Shown: piece by piece, positions 7,666 to 15,993 of the stretch | Numbering within the stretch: the stretch's first letter is position 1 | Layout of the letters: the number at the start of each line of letters is the position of its first letter | Assembly: GCA_946623825.1 (NCBI GenBank) | Contig: CAMORN010000004.1 | Span: 1 to 47,832, forward strand | From: an uncultured Alphaproteobacteria bacterium | GTDB lineage: Bacteria; Pseudomonadota; Alphaproteobacteria; Rs-D84 | DNA length: 47,832 nucleotides | Reading direction: 5' to 3' | The notes under the pieces: generated by a model | Told to the model about the DNA's origin: nothing | The model's input: the letters and a program-made list of their open reading frames with translations, nothing else | Database searches by the model: none | Position numbers and translations under genes: made by a program

Positions 7666-10600
7666 ATGAAAAAACTTTTGATTTTACCAATGATTATGGC
7701 TTTGTGTGCCGCTGAAACAGGCGCTTTCGCTGCAAATGCGCGTAGTACGCGTGGTGGTGGAACTGCGAATACATCAAGTGCTGCTTCTGCACCAAAGGCA
7801 AATAGTTATCGTTCTGCAACTACTCAGAAAGCTGTACAAAAACCAGCTAGTAACTCTGCTGTTACAAAACCGGGTGTTGGAAAGGCTGCACGTGCTGCTG
7901 CTACCCAGAAAGCTATCAAGGTTGGAACAAAAGTTGCTGTCGCAACAGAAAACACAGCTATAAGTACAGAATGTCAAAACGCATACTATGGATGTATGGA
8001 TGCGTTCTGTATGATGGATAATGCATCTGGTGGTCGTTGCCAATGTAATGACAGAATTACAGAATTGGATACTGTTTTGGCAGAAATCATGAAACTGGAA
8101 GACGAAATTTTGAGAATCGAATCGGAAGGTGTAGAAAAAGTTGAAATGGGTGAATATGCAGACCAGGTTGCAGCCCGTACAAAAAGTATAACTGATGAAT
8201 TTTCAGGTTCAGGCGAAGGCAATGTTGTTTCTTTGTCTGGTGAAAATGTAAAACAAGTAAAAAAATCAAGAGTTTTGGATTTGTCTTCTATCAAGACATC
8301 AAGTATGTTTGATGACGATGATGAAGATATTTTTGCAGGCTTAGAAAATAAAGAAGCTGAAATAAAAATTGCCGATGATATGGGTAATAAAAAGGGTGAT
8401 GAATTACATAAATCTGCTGCAAAAATTTGTACACAACAAATTCCAGAACAATGTAAAGCTTCGGCGGCTTTGTTGCAACAGACATATGCTCAAAGAATCC
8501 GTTCTGATTGTACGGGTTACGCAAATGCTTTGACACAGAGCAAACAGGAAACATCAAGAAAATTGATGGCTGCAAAACAAAAAGTTCGTGAAGCTGTTTT
8601 GGACGCTGTAAAAGAACAAAATAAATATGCAACACAGGGTGAATGTGTGGCTGCATTCGATAAATGTATGCAAACAACAGCCGGTTGTGGTGCAGATTAT
8701 TTACAATGTATTGCTGACGATACTGTTTTAACAATGGGAACAGACGGCAGCAAAGGTGCAGCAACAAGAGCAGATGTTCAAACATCCGCGTCTGCAATTG
8801 GTATTTCTGCGAATACATTGGCTATGTTGACAGACAGAGCACCAATGTGCGAAAGCGTTTTGAAACAATGTCAAAATGTTCGTTCAGGTGTTTGGAATGC
8901 ATATCTTAAAATGATTGTTCCAACATTGAAAGTTGCAGAAGTGAACGCAGAAGAAAATCGTCGTATGGATTGTATTGGTAATATCGTAAATTGTTATACA
9001 AAGGCTTGTGCTGCAAAATGGCCAGATCAAGAAAGTGCAGAATACGATATGTGTTTGTCAAATCCAGACATTGTTGGAAATTTGTGCCAAACACAAATCA
9101 ACAGATGCAGTACTGGTGATACAGGTGAACAAGTTATGGAATATGTAAAAGCTAAATTACAGGCTTTGCGTGTTGATGCTTGTACAAATGAAGTTAAACA
9201 ATGCTTGCAATCTGAAAATAACTGTGGCGAAGGTTATGTAAATTGTATTGGTTTGGATAAAGACACAATTGTAAAAATGTGCACAAACAGTGCTACAAAC
9301 TTCAAATTGATGGCTTGCCAATCTAAATTCAATAATAACCAATATGAAGTGCAAAATTATGTAGCTCAGGTTGCACAGGGAATTGTCTTGAATATGGATA
9401 ATGCTGCTTTGAAAGCATGTCAAGAAGCTGGAAAGAAGGCTATGACTACTTTCTGTGGCTCTGATTCAAAATGTGAAAGTGAAAAGGCAAAATCTGCTAT
9501 GACATTTATCAATGCTGATTCTTTGACATCTCAGTTGATGTACACAAATTGTCCAGCTGATGCAAAGACAGGCGTTATAAATTATTCAAAATGCCGTCAA
9601 AATCTTAATTCTTTGGTTTATGACGATTTGAAATATAATGGCTGGCAGGCAGAATTGGTTGGTCAATTGAATTTTGGTTGCTTTGATTTCAAAGATGGTT
9701 CTATTGATGTTAATGCTGAAAGTGTAATTGATATAGCTCAATTCAGCACTGAAATAGACGAAGCTGATCGTAAGAAAATGGAAGCAACAAAACAGAAAGA
9801 ACAAAGACTGAGAGAAGCCCAAGCACAACCTGAATTCTTGGTAAGATGGAATTCATACAATTGTAATTGGGGTTCTCAAGGAACATCAAAGTATTCTGAA
9901 GCATACAGAATTGCTGATATCTTGAACCAAAAACTTAAATCTATCTTGGGCAAGATTGAAACAGATACAACAGTTCAACACTGTGTAATTGGTCGTGATT
10001 TGAAGGGAATTACAACATATGTTGACAGTTCCGCAACAGATGCTGATGCTGGTGTGAAGGCATACGATGAAATGTGGACTATGAAATCTTCATCTGGTGT
10101 TGGTAAAGGTGCTTTCCCTAACTTGATGACACAATACAGATTGATTGTTGCTGATGCTATATTGCAAGCGGCTGAAGAAAAGTATTCAGAAGAATATGAT
10201 GCTTTCGTTGCTGCAAACGAAGCAAAAGCACAAAAAGATTTGGAAAAACGTGTTGAAGAAATCATCAAGGAAGCTAAGACTGTTGAAGCTAAGAATGCTC
10301 TTCTTGAAACTTCACAAGCCGCCAATTGTGCAAATATGCAATACCTTGGTGCAGATTTGGCTAATAATTTGATTTTAAATCAAGGTTGGTCAAACGAACA
10401 CCCAAGATATTATGATGCAACAGTAGGAGCAGTTAAAACCAAAAGTATATCTCAGTTGTGGGAAAAAGGTTTGATTGGTGGTGCAAGAGGAAAGAGCGTC
10501 AATAATATTAAAACATATTATGAGAAAAATAATAATCGTTGCAGAATTGTGACAGAAGTTTATGAATGTTCTAATTTCCATTATCTTTCTATCCATAAAT

Positions 10601-10692
10601 GTCGTGGAAAGTATGAAAAGAAAGAAACTAGAACAGATTATAAGCAGTATGCAAAATCTCAAAAAATAGATAATACACGTCATTATAACTAA
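7666..10692 (+). CDS. Giant secreted cysteine-rich protein (family member 1), unknown function
   Basis: The 1008-aa product starts with a clear signal peptide (MKKLLILPMIMALCAAETGAFA). A Ser/Thr/Ala-rich stretch follows, then C-x6-CMDAFC-x9-C-x-C starting at Cys103. After an acidic patch (DDDDEDIFAGLEN) come cysteine blocks shared with the proteins at 21.6-23.9, 24.4-26.6 and 26.6-29.1 kb. These include LHKSAAKICTQQ, a coiled-coil-like KQKVREAVLDAVKEQNKY, GECVAAFDKCM, CESVLKQCQNVRSGVWNAYL, RVDACTNEVKQC and CVIGRDLKGI. The cysteines look paired for disulfides. No transmembrane helix or enzyme motif is seen beyond the signal. It is probably periplasmic or surface-located. The gene is monocistronic, with its own extended -10 promoter and a terminator. 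It is closest to the 834-aa member, with which it shares the GRDL block and a FPxLxxQYR segment. Confidence 0.85.
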   Translation: MKKLLILPMIMALCAAETGAFAANARSTRGGGTANTSSAASAPKANSYRSATTQKAVQKPASNSAVTKPGVGKAARAAATQKAIKVGTKVAVATENTAISTECQNAYYGCMDAFCMMDNASGGRCQCNDRITELDTVLAEIMKLEDEILRIESEGVEKVEMGEYADQVAARTKSITDEFSGSGEGNVVSLSGENVKQVKKSRVLDLSSIKTSSMFDDDDEDIFAGLENKEAEIKIADDMGNKKGDELHKSAAKICTQQIPEQCKASAALLQQTYAQRIRSDCTGYANALTQSKQETSRKLMAAKQKVREAVLDAVKEQNKYATQGECVAAFDKCMQTTAGCGADYLQCIADDTVLTMGTDGSKGAATRADVQTSASAIGISANTLAMLTDRAPMCESVLKQCQNVRSGVWNAYLKMIVPTLKVAEVNAEENRRMDCIGNIVNCYTKACAAKWPDQESAEYDMCLSNPDIVGNLCQTQINRCSTGDTGEQVMEYVKAKLQALRVDACTNEVKQCLQSENNCGEGYVNCIGLDKDTIVKMCTNSATNFKLMACQSKFNNNQYEVQNYVAQVAQGIVLNMDNAALKACQEAGKKAMTTFCGSDSKCESEKAKSAMTFINADSLTSQLMYTNCPADAKTGVINYSKCRQNLNSLVYDDLKYNGWQAELVGQLNFGCFDFKDGSIDVNAESVIDIAQFSTEIDEADRKKMEATKQKEQRLREAQAQPEFLVRWNSYNCNWGSQGTSKYSEAYRIADILNQKLKSILGKIETDTTVQHCVIGRDLKGITTYVDSSATDADAGVKAYDEMWTMKSSSGVGKGAFPNLMTQYRLIVADAILQAAEEKYSEEYDAFVAANEAKAQKDLEKRVEEIIKEAKTVEAKNALLETSQAANCANMQYLGADLANNLILNQGWSNEHPRYYDATVGAVKTKSISQLWEKGLIGGARGKSVNNIKTYYEKNNNRCRIVTEVYECSNFHYLSIHKCRGKYEKKETRTDYKQYAKSQKIDNTRHYN

Positions 10693-10693
10693 A

Positions 10694-10726
10694 GAAAAAA
10701 CCACCCAAACGGGTGGTTTTTTTTAT
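10694..10726 (+). terminator. Intrinsic terminator after the 1008-aa gene
   Basis: AACCACCC and GGGTGGTT pair around AAAC, followed by eight T residues. Confidence 0.92.
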
Positions 10727-10752
10727 GTAAAGATTCAGGGTTGTCTGGTAAG

Positions 10753-10785
10753 AAAAACGGCGGTCTTTTGATTGCCGTTTTTTTA
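10753..10785 (-). terminator. Intrinsic terminator overlapping the stop of the minus-strand membrane gene
   Basis: AAAAACGGC and GCCGTTTTT pair across a 12-nt loop. On the minus strand a T-run follows. The stop codon of the gene (10783-10785) lies inside the hairpin. Confidence 0.75.
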
Positions 10786-11736
10786 ATCCAATTCTTCTAA
10801 GCTTTTAATTACACGGACACCACTGTTTTCAAAATTAGATATTGTTGTTTCTATATCCATAATGTTTTCAGATTGTAAATATATTATTGGTATCAAGCTG
10901 TTCATTTTTGCAATTTGTAAAAGTTCAGGAACCGGAGAATCTATTTGTTTGCCGGCTGCAAACCATGATTCATCATCCATTATCCAAAAATCACCATCAT
11001 TATGTTCATATATTACATATTTATTTGTGATAACAAAATTTTTATTTGTTTCGTATTCTATTTTTTTATTATCAAAATATTTTGTTGTTTCGTTTTCTAA
11101 TTTTTGTTCTGTCATAATTGGGGTGTCAAAATTTATATCTTGGAATACAGGAATATCATTTAATGATTGTGTGTCATCTTCATCAAATGTGTCTGATATA
11201 TCAAAATCTGATGGGATAGGGAACGAATCCGATAAATCGTTTGTTGGTGTTTCCGATGTTTTTTCTGTGTAAATTTGATTGTATATGGATACAGGACCCC
11301 TTATGCCAATTCTTTCTTTTGCACGTTTAAATGGAATACGCAATTCACGTGGTAAATCTTCTGGATAAATATCCGGTTGTTCCGATTCGTTTTCGTCAGA
11401 TGTTTCTTCTGCTGGTTCTTCGGTTGGTGTGGCTTTCAGGTTGTTTATATATTCTTTGATTTTATCAAACAATGTTATTTTTATAATCGGTTCTTTTGTT
11501 CTGTATATTGTTATAACGGTTGCAATAAATATTGGCAATGCAGAATACATAATTATTTGAAATACAAAACCTGCAAAACCATGAAAACTGGCATGAAAAA
11601 ATTTGTGCCAATGTTGCGAAGATAACAAATTAAAACCAAATAAAAATTCCAATATGCACCACAAACCAATGAAATAGTATGCACACCATTTCAATACAAT
11701 TAAATTTGTTTGCAAGAATTCTTTTATTTTATTCAT
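10783..11736 (-). CDS. Two-TM membrane protein with acidic linker and unknown C-terminal domain
   Basis: This is a 317-aa protein that I do not recognise. Two hydrophobic segments lie at about residues 10-35 and 53-78. A long acidic, Pro/Ser/Thr-rich linker (EEPAEETSDENESEQPD and DTFDEDDTQSL) runs from about 95 to 210. A folded C-terminal domain of ~100 aa follows (KNFVITNKYVIYEHNDGDFW, then ESWFAAGK, PIIYLQSENI). The domain has alternating beta/alpha character with a D..W.AAGK pattern, which loosely recalls restriction-endonuclease-like folds, but the match is too weak to name. The C-terminal domain is probably cytoplasmic. It is transcribed alone, between two secreted-protein genes. Confidence 0.7.
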   Translation of the reverse strand: MNKIKEFLQTNLIVLKWCAYYFIGLWCILEFLFGFNLLSSQHWHKFFHASFHGFAGFVFQIIMYSALPIFIATVITIYRTKEPIIKITLFDKIKEYINNLKATPTEEPAEETSDENESEQPDIYPEDLPRELRIPFKRAKERIGIRGPVSIYNQIYTEKTSETPTNDLSDSFPIPSDFDISDTFDEDDTQSLNDIPVFQDINFDTPIMTEQKLENETTKYFDNKKIEYETNKNFVITNKYVIYEHNDGDFWIMDDESWFAAGKQIDSPVPELLQIAKMNSLIPIIYLQSENIMDIETTISNFENSGVRVIKSLEELD

Positions 11737-11835
11737 ATATAAATTATAGACAATATATCTGCTTTGTCAATATTTTATATAAATAAAATCTTTACAATAT
11801 TATTCTAAAAAACTCTTTTTTTTATATGGTTTCTG

Positions 11836-11865
11836 TGATATAATAATTTCATAGGAATCTAGGGG
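11836..11865 (+). promoter_or_regulatory. Extended -10 promoter and RBS of the 755-aa secreted protein gene
   Basis: TG (11836-11837) plus TATAAT (11839-11844) form a perfect extended -10. No good -35 is present at the expected place. AGGGG (11861-11865) lies eight bases before the ATG at 11874. A GAATC (GANTC) site at 11855-11859 lies in the leader. Confidence 0.7.
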
Positions 11866-11873
11866 AAAATAGT

Positions 11874-14141
11874 ATGAAAAAATTAAATTATTTTGGAATA
11901 ATGCTTACGAGTTTCGCAGTTATGCTGGCTTTCAGTGGGGCAAATGCCGCCGATAATGGTCGTCCAAATCGTAGTGCAATGACAGCACGTATGCCGACAA
12001 TGCCGGTTGTTTCTTTGAATACTGTTGGAAATCCAGCTGTTCAGAATATTGATTTATCTGGAAATTTGAGTGTTTCTGAGGGCAGTATTGTCCCAACACC
12101 AGTTGTTCCAACGCCAACCCCAGATACACCAAAATCTGAATGTGAAGATGGCGGTGTTAAAAATTCCACATACACAACAACTATGTGTATGAATGATATT
12201 TTGCAATGTATCAATGGTGGTGCATTACAGGGCGGTTTAAACGATATGTTTAATGACGAAGTTCGCAATTCTATCATGGGCGGAATGAGATTGTGTCAGG
12301 CTCAGATTGACAAATGTATCAGGGATGTTCGCGTAAATTGTAAAAACTTTTATTCTTCAAACGCTGATGTTTGGATGAATTTCAATTGTTCTATCGTTCA
12401 ACCTGAATATTATAATTTCGTTTTGCGTAAAACAGGTTTGACACCTAATCAGGCTGAAAATACTTGTTTGTTGATTGACAGAAATACATATGGTTCTTCA
12501 TTTGCTGCTGTGTCTGATACAAACGCTGTAAATACAGAATATAACAACGGTGTTGGCGCTTATAATAAATCTGGTAATGGCAATTTATCTAAATTGAATC
12601 CTCAGGGTGTTATTGTGAATACGGTTGGATATGATGGAAATCGTGGCCATTATGCACGTTGGGACGCATCAAAGGCTGAATGTTTGGTCCGTGTTGCTGC
12701 GTATAACAAAGATAAATTGATTACAAACAGTTGGTTGTTCGGCGCGGTTGGTAATAATAATCCAGCAGAAGTTTGGGAAAAAGCCGGTTCAACATTTACA
12801 TGTAATAAAGAATTGTTTGATTTTTCATCTTTGTTAAATGATACAAAAACTGCCGCGGTTATCGGTGTTGGTGGTGGTACTGTTTTAGGGGCTGCAATTG
12901 GTGCCGGTGCCGGTGCTGCTGTGTATAACAAAAAATTAAAAGCTCAAAATGCTGCTGACGAAGAATTGGCAGGGCAAAGCATGAATCCTTGTGCAGATGA
13001 AAATTATGTAAAAAAATTATCCTATCAAATTGCAAATGGAAACAAAAAATATGTCTTGCAAAATTATCTGTATGAAAATGTTAAATTGAAACAGGGGGCA
13101 GATGGTAAAACTTTGACCGAAGTTGAAGAAGCATCATCTAACAAATTGTTTAACGAACGTACAGATTGGTATAATTTGAATCAAAAACAATGTGAAGCAA
13201 TATTAGATTTGTATGCCAAGGCTGAATTTTATGATTCTGCAATACGCAGTTGCCGTGATAATCCTGTAAACAGAAAAATTTTGGGTAAATTGCAAACACA
13301 AAGCAGAAGTGCGTATGAAAGATTGGAAATTGGTGCACCAGATGGCAGTGTAGCAATTATGTCTGGTTCATATAACTGTGGTCCTGCAGAAGATATCACA
13401 AGTGCTGATATAAACACATTTAATGGTACTTGTTTGTTTGTTCCTTTGCAGTTAGGTTTCGCAGTAGAAAATAACAACAGTCCATTCTGTAATCATAATG
13501 GATTGTGCAGAACTGTGGATCAGATAGATATTGAATTAAATGATATGAGAAGATTGCTTAGTGAAATTAAACCTGTCGTTCCAGCATCTGTTGCAGACGG
13601 TTCTGCTAAGAAATTAAGCAAGGGTGCTGAAATCGGCAAAGGTTTGGCAATCGGTGCTGTTACTGGTGCCGCCGCTGGTGGTTTGGCAACTGGTATTACT
13701 GCTCTGATTGAACGCAGTAACATCACTTGCAAGGTTGGTGATGGTTTGAATTCTGTCGCATTGGGTAAATCGCACAGCATAGATTCTTTGAAAGATTTCT
13801 ATGTAAAATGGAATTTACATTTACCAGATTCTGCCGTGTCAACAACTGGTGCGTCAAACGCAACATACAGTGGCAGTTTAGAACAGATGTGCTATGATTA
13901 TTTCAACAAAGCACAACCATCTGAAGAAACACGTTTGGTCAGAGATGAAAGAGAGTGGGGCCAATATTGCAGTTCAATTACAGATTTAAATAAATGCGTA
14001 AGTGCGAAAATTTATTACACTTCTATAGATTTTTTGGTAAATAATCCGTGTGTTGTATCTGAATATTCTGGCAAATGTACGATGAATCAAGCTGTATTTA
14101 ATGAATATTATAATACATATACAAACCCACACACAAAATAA
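11874..14141 (+). CDS. Large secreted protein with two glycine-rich hydrophobic segments
   Basis: The 755-aa product has a signal peptide (MKKLNYFGIMLTSFAVMLAF ending GANA) and a Pro/Thr/Val-rich spacer. Cysteine-bearing blocks follow (CMNDILQCINGG; RLCQAQIDKCIRDVRVNC). Two glycine-zipper-like hydrophobic segments follow at roughly residues 324-346 (AVIGVGGGTVLGAAIGAGAG) and 582-606 (GLAIGAVTGAAAGGLATGIT). The stretch between them includes NLNQKQCEAILDLYAKAEFY. The C-terminus has several more cysteines. It lacks the CMDxFC motif of the other family, though both share a signal-spacer-Cys-block layout. The glycine segments could insert into or associate with membranes. No known function was recognised. 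Confidence 0.82.
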   Translation: MKKLNYFGIMLTSFAVMLAFSGANAADNGRPNRSAMTARMPTMPVVSLNTVGNPAVQNIDLSGNLSVSEGSIVPTPVVPTPTPDTPKSECEDGGVKNSTYTTTMCMNDILQCINGGALQGGLNDMFNDEVRNSIMGGMRLCQAQIDKCIRDVRVNCKNFYSSNADVWMNFNCSIVQPEYYNFVLRKTGLTPNQAENTCLLIDRNTYGSSFAAVSDTNAVNTEYNNGVGAYNKSGNGNLSKLNPQGVIVNTVGYDGNRGHYARWDASKAECLVRVAAYNKDKLITNSWLFGAVGNNNPAEVWEKAGSTFTCNKELFDFSSLLNDTKTAAVIGVGGGTVLGAAIGAGAGAAVYNKKLKAQNAADEELAGQSMNPCADENYVKKLSYQIANGNKKYVLQNYLYENVKLKQGADGKTLTEVEEASSNKLFNERTDWYNLNQKQCEAILDLYAKAEFYDSAIRSCRDNPVNRKILGKLQTQSRSAYERLEIGAPDGSVAIMSGSYNCGPAEDITSADINTFNGTCLFVPLQLGFAVENNNSPFCNHNGLCRTVDQIDIELNDMRRLLSEIKPVVPASVADGSAKKLSKGAEIGKGLAIGAVTGAAAGGLATGITALIERSNITCKVGDGLNSVALGKSHSIDSLKDFYVKWNLHLPDSAVSTTGASNATYSGSLEQMCYDYFNKAQPSEETRLVRDEREWGQYCSSITDLNKCVSAKIYYTSIDFLVNNPCVVSEYSGKCTMNQAVFNEYYNTYTNPHTK

Positions 14142-14146
14142 ATGAT

Positions 14147-14179
14147 AAAAAAAACACCGATTTAATCGGTGTTTTTTTA
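14147..14179. terminator. Bidirectional terminator between the 755-aa gene and ccrM
   Basis: ACACCGAT (14154-14161) and ATCGGTGT (14165-14172) pair with a TTA loop. A-run and T-run flanks allow use on both strands by the two convergent genes. Confidence 0.92.
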
Positions 14180-14200
14180 TAAATTTTTTTATTTTGTTTT

Positions 14201-15301
14201 TTAAGCGGCTTGTTTCATATTCTGTTTTATTTCACGCAGATATTTTCTTAAATCATCTATTGCCACCAAAGAGCCGTCTTGTTTTTGTGCAGACCAATAA
14301 TCCCAACCGTTAAAACTGACACTGTGTTGAATTCGTGCAGACATAACATGAATTGATGCTTTGCCGTACAAAGAATGTGATAATTGTCCGTCGTGTGTTA
14401 TCATAACGCGGTCGCCATGTGGTCCAACCAATGTTTGACCGACATATAATAATCCAGATTCTATCAATTCTTTGAATGCAATCTTGATTTCTTCGCGTTT
14501 TGGTTTTGCAACCTCAATTTCGGATAAATCAATTGGTTTTACATTTTCAACGCGTTCACGCGCCGCGTTCACATAAGATTCTTCACGATCTATACCAATG
14601 AAATTACGTCCTAATTCTTTTGCAGCAGCGGCGGTTGTTCCAGAACCAACAAATGGGTCCAAGATAACATCACCCGCCTTGGTAGAAGCAAGAATTACAC
14701 GACGCAACAAATCAAGTGGCTTTTGTGTGTTATGCAAACTTTTTCCGTTTTTATCTTTTACGCGTTCTTCGCCCAGACATATATTTATATCCCAATCTGA
14801 ACGCATTTGTTTGCCACCATTTAATTTTTTCATGGTTTCATAATTGAAAGTGTATTTTCCGGTTTTTGTCGGGGTTGCCCAGATTAAAGTTTCGTGTGCG
14901 TTTGTAAAACGTGTGCCACGAAAATTAGGCATAGGATTTGTTTTTACCCATACAATATCATTTAATATCCAAAAACCAAGATCTTGTAATATAGCGCCAA
15001 CACGGAATATATTGTGATAAGAACCAATAACCCACATCGCACCATCTGGTTTTAATATGCGTTTACATTGTTCCATCCATTGGCGCGTGAATTCATCGTA
15101 TTGTTTTGGTGATTCAAATGCGTCCCAATTATCACGAACTGCACGGGCGGCTGTTTGATCTTCTGGTCTGTAAAGTGTTTTTTCACCCAATTGTAAATTA
15201 TACGGAGAATCTGCAAAAATAGCATCAACAGATGCGTCTGGAATTTTGCGCATGATTTCTATGCAATCACCACACAAAATTTGATTAAGGTATTTTTGCA
15301 T
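14201..15301 (-). CDS. ccrM: CcrM-type adenine-N6 DNA methyltransferase (GANTC)
   Basis: The 366-aa length and the beta-class order of motifs fit CcrM: catalytic ADSPYNLQL at residues 30-38 first, then the SAM-binding DPFVGSGT at 215-222. The block GAMWVIGSYHNIFRVGAILQ, then NPMPNFRGTRF and HNTQKPLDLLRR, is characteristic of CcrM. So is the C-terminal extension ending near FNGWDYW, which helps recognise DNA. In alphaproteobacteria CcrM methylates GANTC and times the cell cycle. The catalytic tetrad reads DSPY here instead of the usual DPPY. A GAGAGA ribosome-binding site precedes the ATG. A minus-strand extended -10 lies about 48 nt upstream. Confidence 0.93.
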   Translation of the reverse strand: MQKYLNQILCGDCIEIMRKIPDASVDAIFADSPYNLQLGEKTLYRPEDQTAARAVRDNWDAFESPKQYDEFTRQWMEQCKRILKPDGAMWVIGSYHNIFRVGAILQDLGFWILNDIVWVKTNPMPNFRGTRFTNAHETLIWATPTKTGKYTFNYETMKKLNGGKQMRSDWDINICLGEERVKDKNGKSLHNTQKPLDLLRRVILASTKAGDVILDPFVGSGTTAAAAKELGRNFIGIDREESYVNAARERVENVKPIDLSEIEVAKPKREEIKIAFKELIESGLLYVGQTLVGPHGDRVMITHDGQLSHSLYGKASIHVMSARIQHSVSFNGWDYWSAQKQDGSLVAIDDLRKYLREIKQNMKQAA

Positions 15302-15348
15302 TTTTTCTCTCTCGGGTTATGGGAATAAAAATCCCTTTATTTAGTAAT

Positions 15349-15357
15349 ATTTTACCA
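15349..15357 (-). promoter_or_regulatory. Predicted extended -10 for ccrM
   Basis: On the minus strand TGGTAAAAT (TG-n-TAAAAT). A GAATC (GANTC) site lies upstream at 15387-15391, compatible with, but not proof of, methylation-sensitive autoregulation. Confidence 0.5.
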
Positions 15358-15453
15358 TAAAAAGGGGTAATAAAAAAGCCATGAACGAATCGGTTTGCAA
15401 AAAAAACACTTGATTTTTATAAAAAAGCAATTTTTTTTAATATTAATTTCTGC

Positions 15454-15482
15454 TTTACTTATGCATGAATTTTTTCTATCTT
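15454..15482 (+). promoter_or_regulatory. Possible promoter of nrdR
   Basis: TTTACT (15454-15459), 17 nt, TATCTT (15477-15482). Initiation would fall at about the ATG (15491), implying a leaderless or near-leaderless mRNA. The -10 match is moderate. Confidence 0.35.
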
Positions 15483-15490
15483 TAAGAATT

Positions 15491-15991
15491 ATGAGATGTC
15501 CTTATTGTAATTCTACAGATAGCAGAGTGGCGGATTCCCGTCCCGATATTGAAGATGCGATTATTCGTCGCAGACGTGTTTGCAATCAATGTGGTGCAAA
15601 ATTCACGACTGTGGAACGTATTCAGATGCGTGATTTAATTGTTATTAAAAATAATGGGAAAACAGAACCTTTCGATAGGGATAAATTATTTCGTTCTATC
15701 AAATTGGCGTGTCGCAACCGTGATGTGAAAGATGACCAGATTGAAAAATTGGTTGCTTCTATTCAAAGACGTCTCGAAACAGAAAGTGCAGATGACACTG
15801 TGACAAGCGCTCAGGTTGGACAAATGGTTTCTGATTCTTTGTTAAATTTGGATCCAATTGCGTTTATAAGATTTGTTTCTGTCTACAGAAAATTTAGCAA
15901 GGTTTCTGACTTTAAAAAAATAATCAACCAAATCCCAGAAGACAAGGATGATGCGGTTGTATGTAAATTACCAAAGACATCTTTGTTCTGA
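15491..15991 (+). CDS. nrdR: Transcriptional repressor NrdR
   Basis: From the ATG at 15491 the 166-aa product begins MRCPYC, the invariant NrdR start. An in-frame upstream ATG at 15395 would add 32 hydrophobic residues not found in the family and is rejected. The zinc ribbon uses Cys3, Cys6, Cys31 and Cys34 (RRRRVCNQCGAKFTTVE). The ATP-cone domain runs from about residue 46 (LIVIKNNGKTEPFDRDKL). NrdR senses ATP/dATP and represses ribonucleotide reductase genes, none of which lies in this window. The stop is only 2 nt before the next start, so it is probably coupled to slt. Confidence 0.95.
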   Translation: MRCPYCNSTDSRVADSRPDIEDAIIRRRRVCNQCGAKFTTVERIQMRDLIVIKNNGKTEPFDRDKLFRSIKLACRNRDVKDDQIEKLVASIQRRLETESADDTVTSAQVGQMVSDSLLNLDPIAFIRFVSVYRKFSKVSDFKKIINQIPEDKDDAVVCKLPKTSLF

Positions 15992-15993
15992 AT

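Noticed and set aside
15395-15490. N-terminal 32-residue extension of NrdR
   Set aside because: NrdR proteins begin with MRCPYC. The extension is hydrophobic, A/T-run encoded and has no family support.
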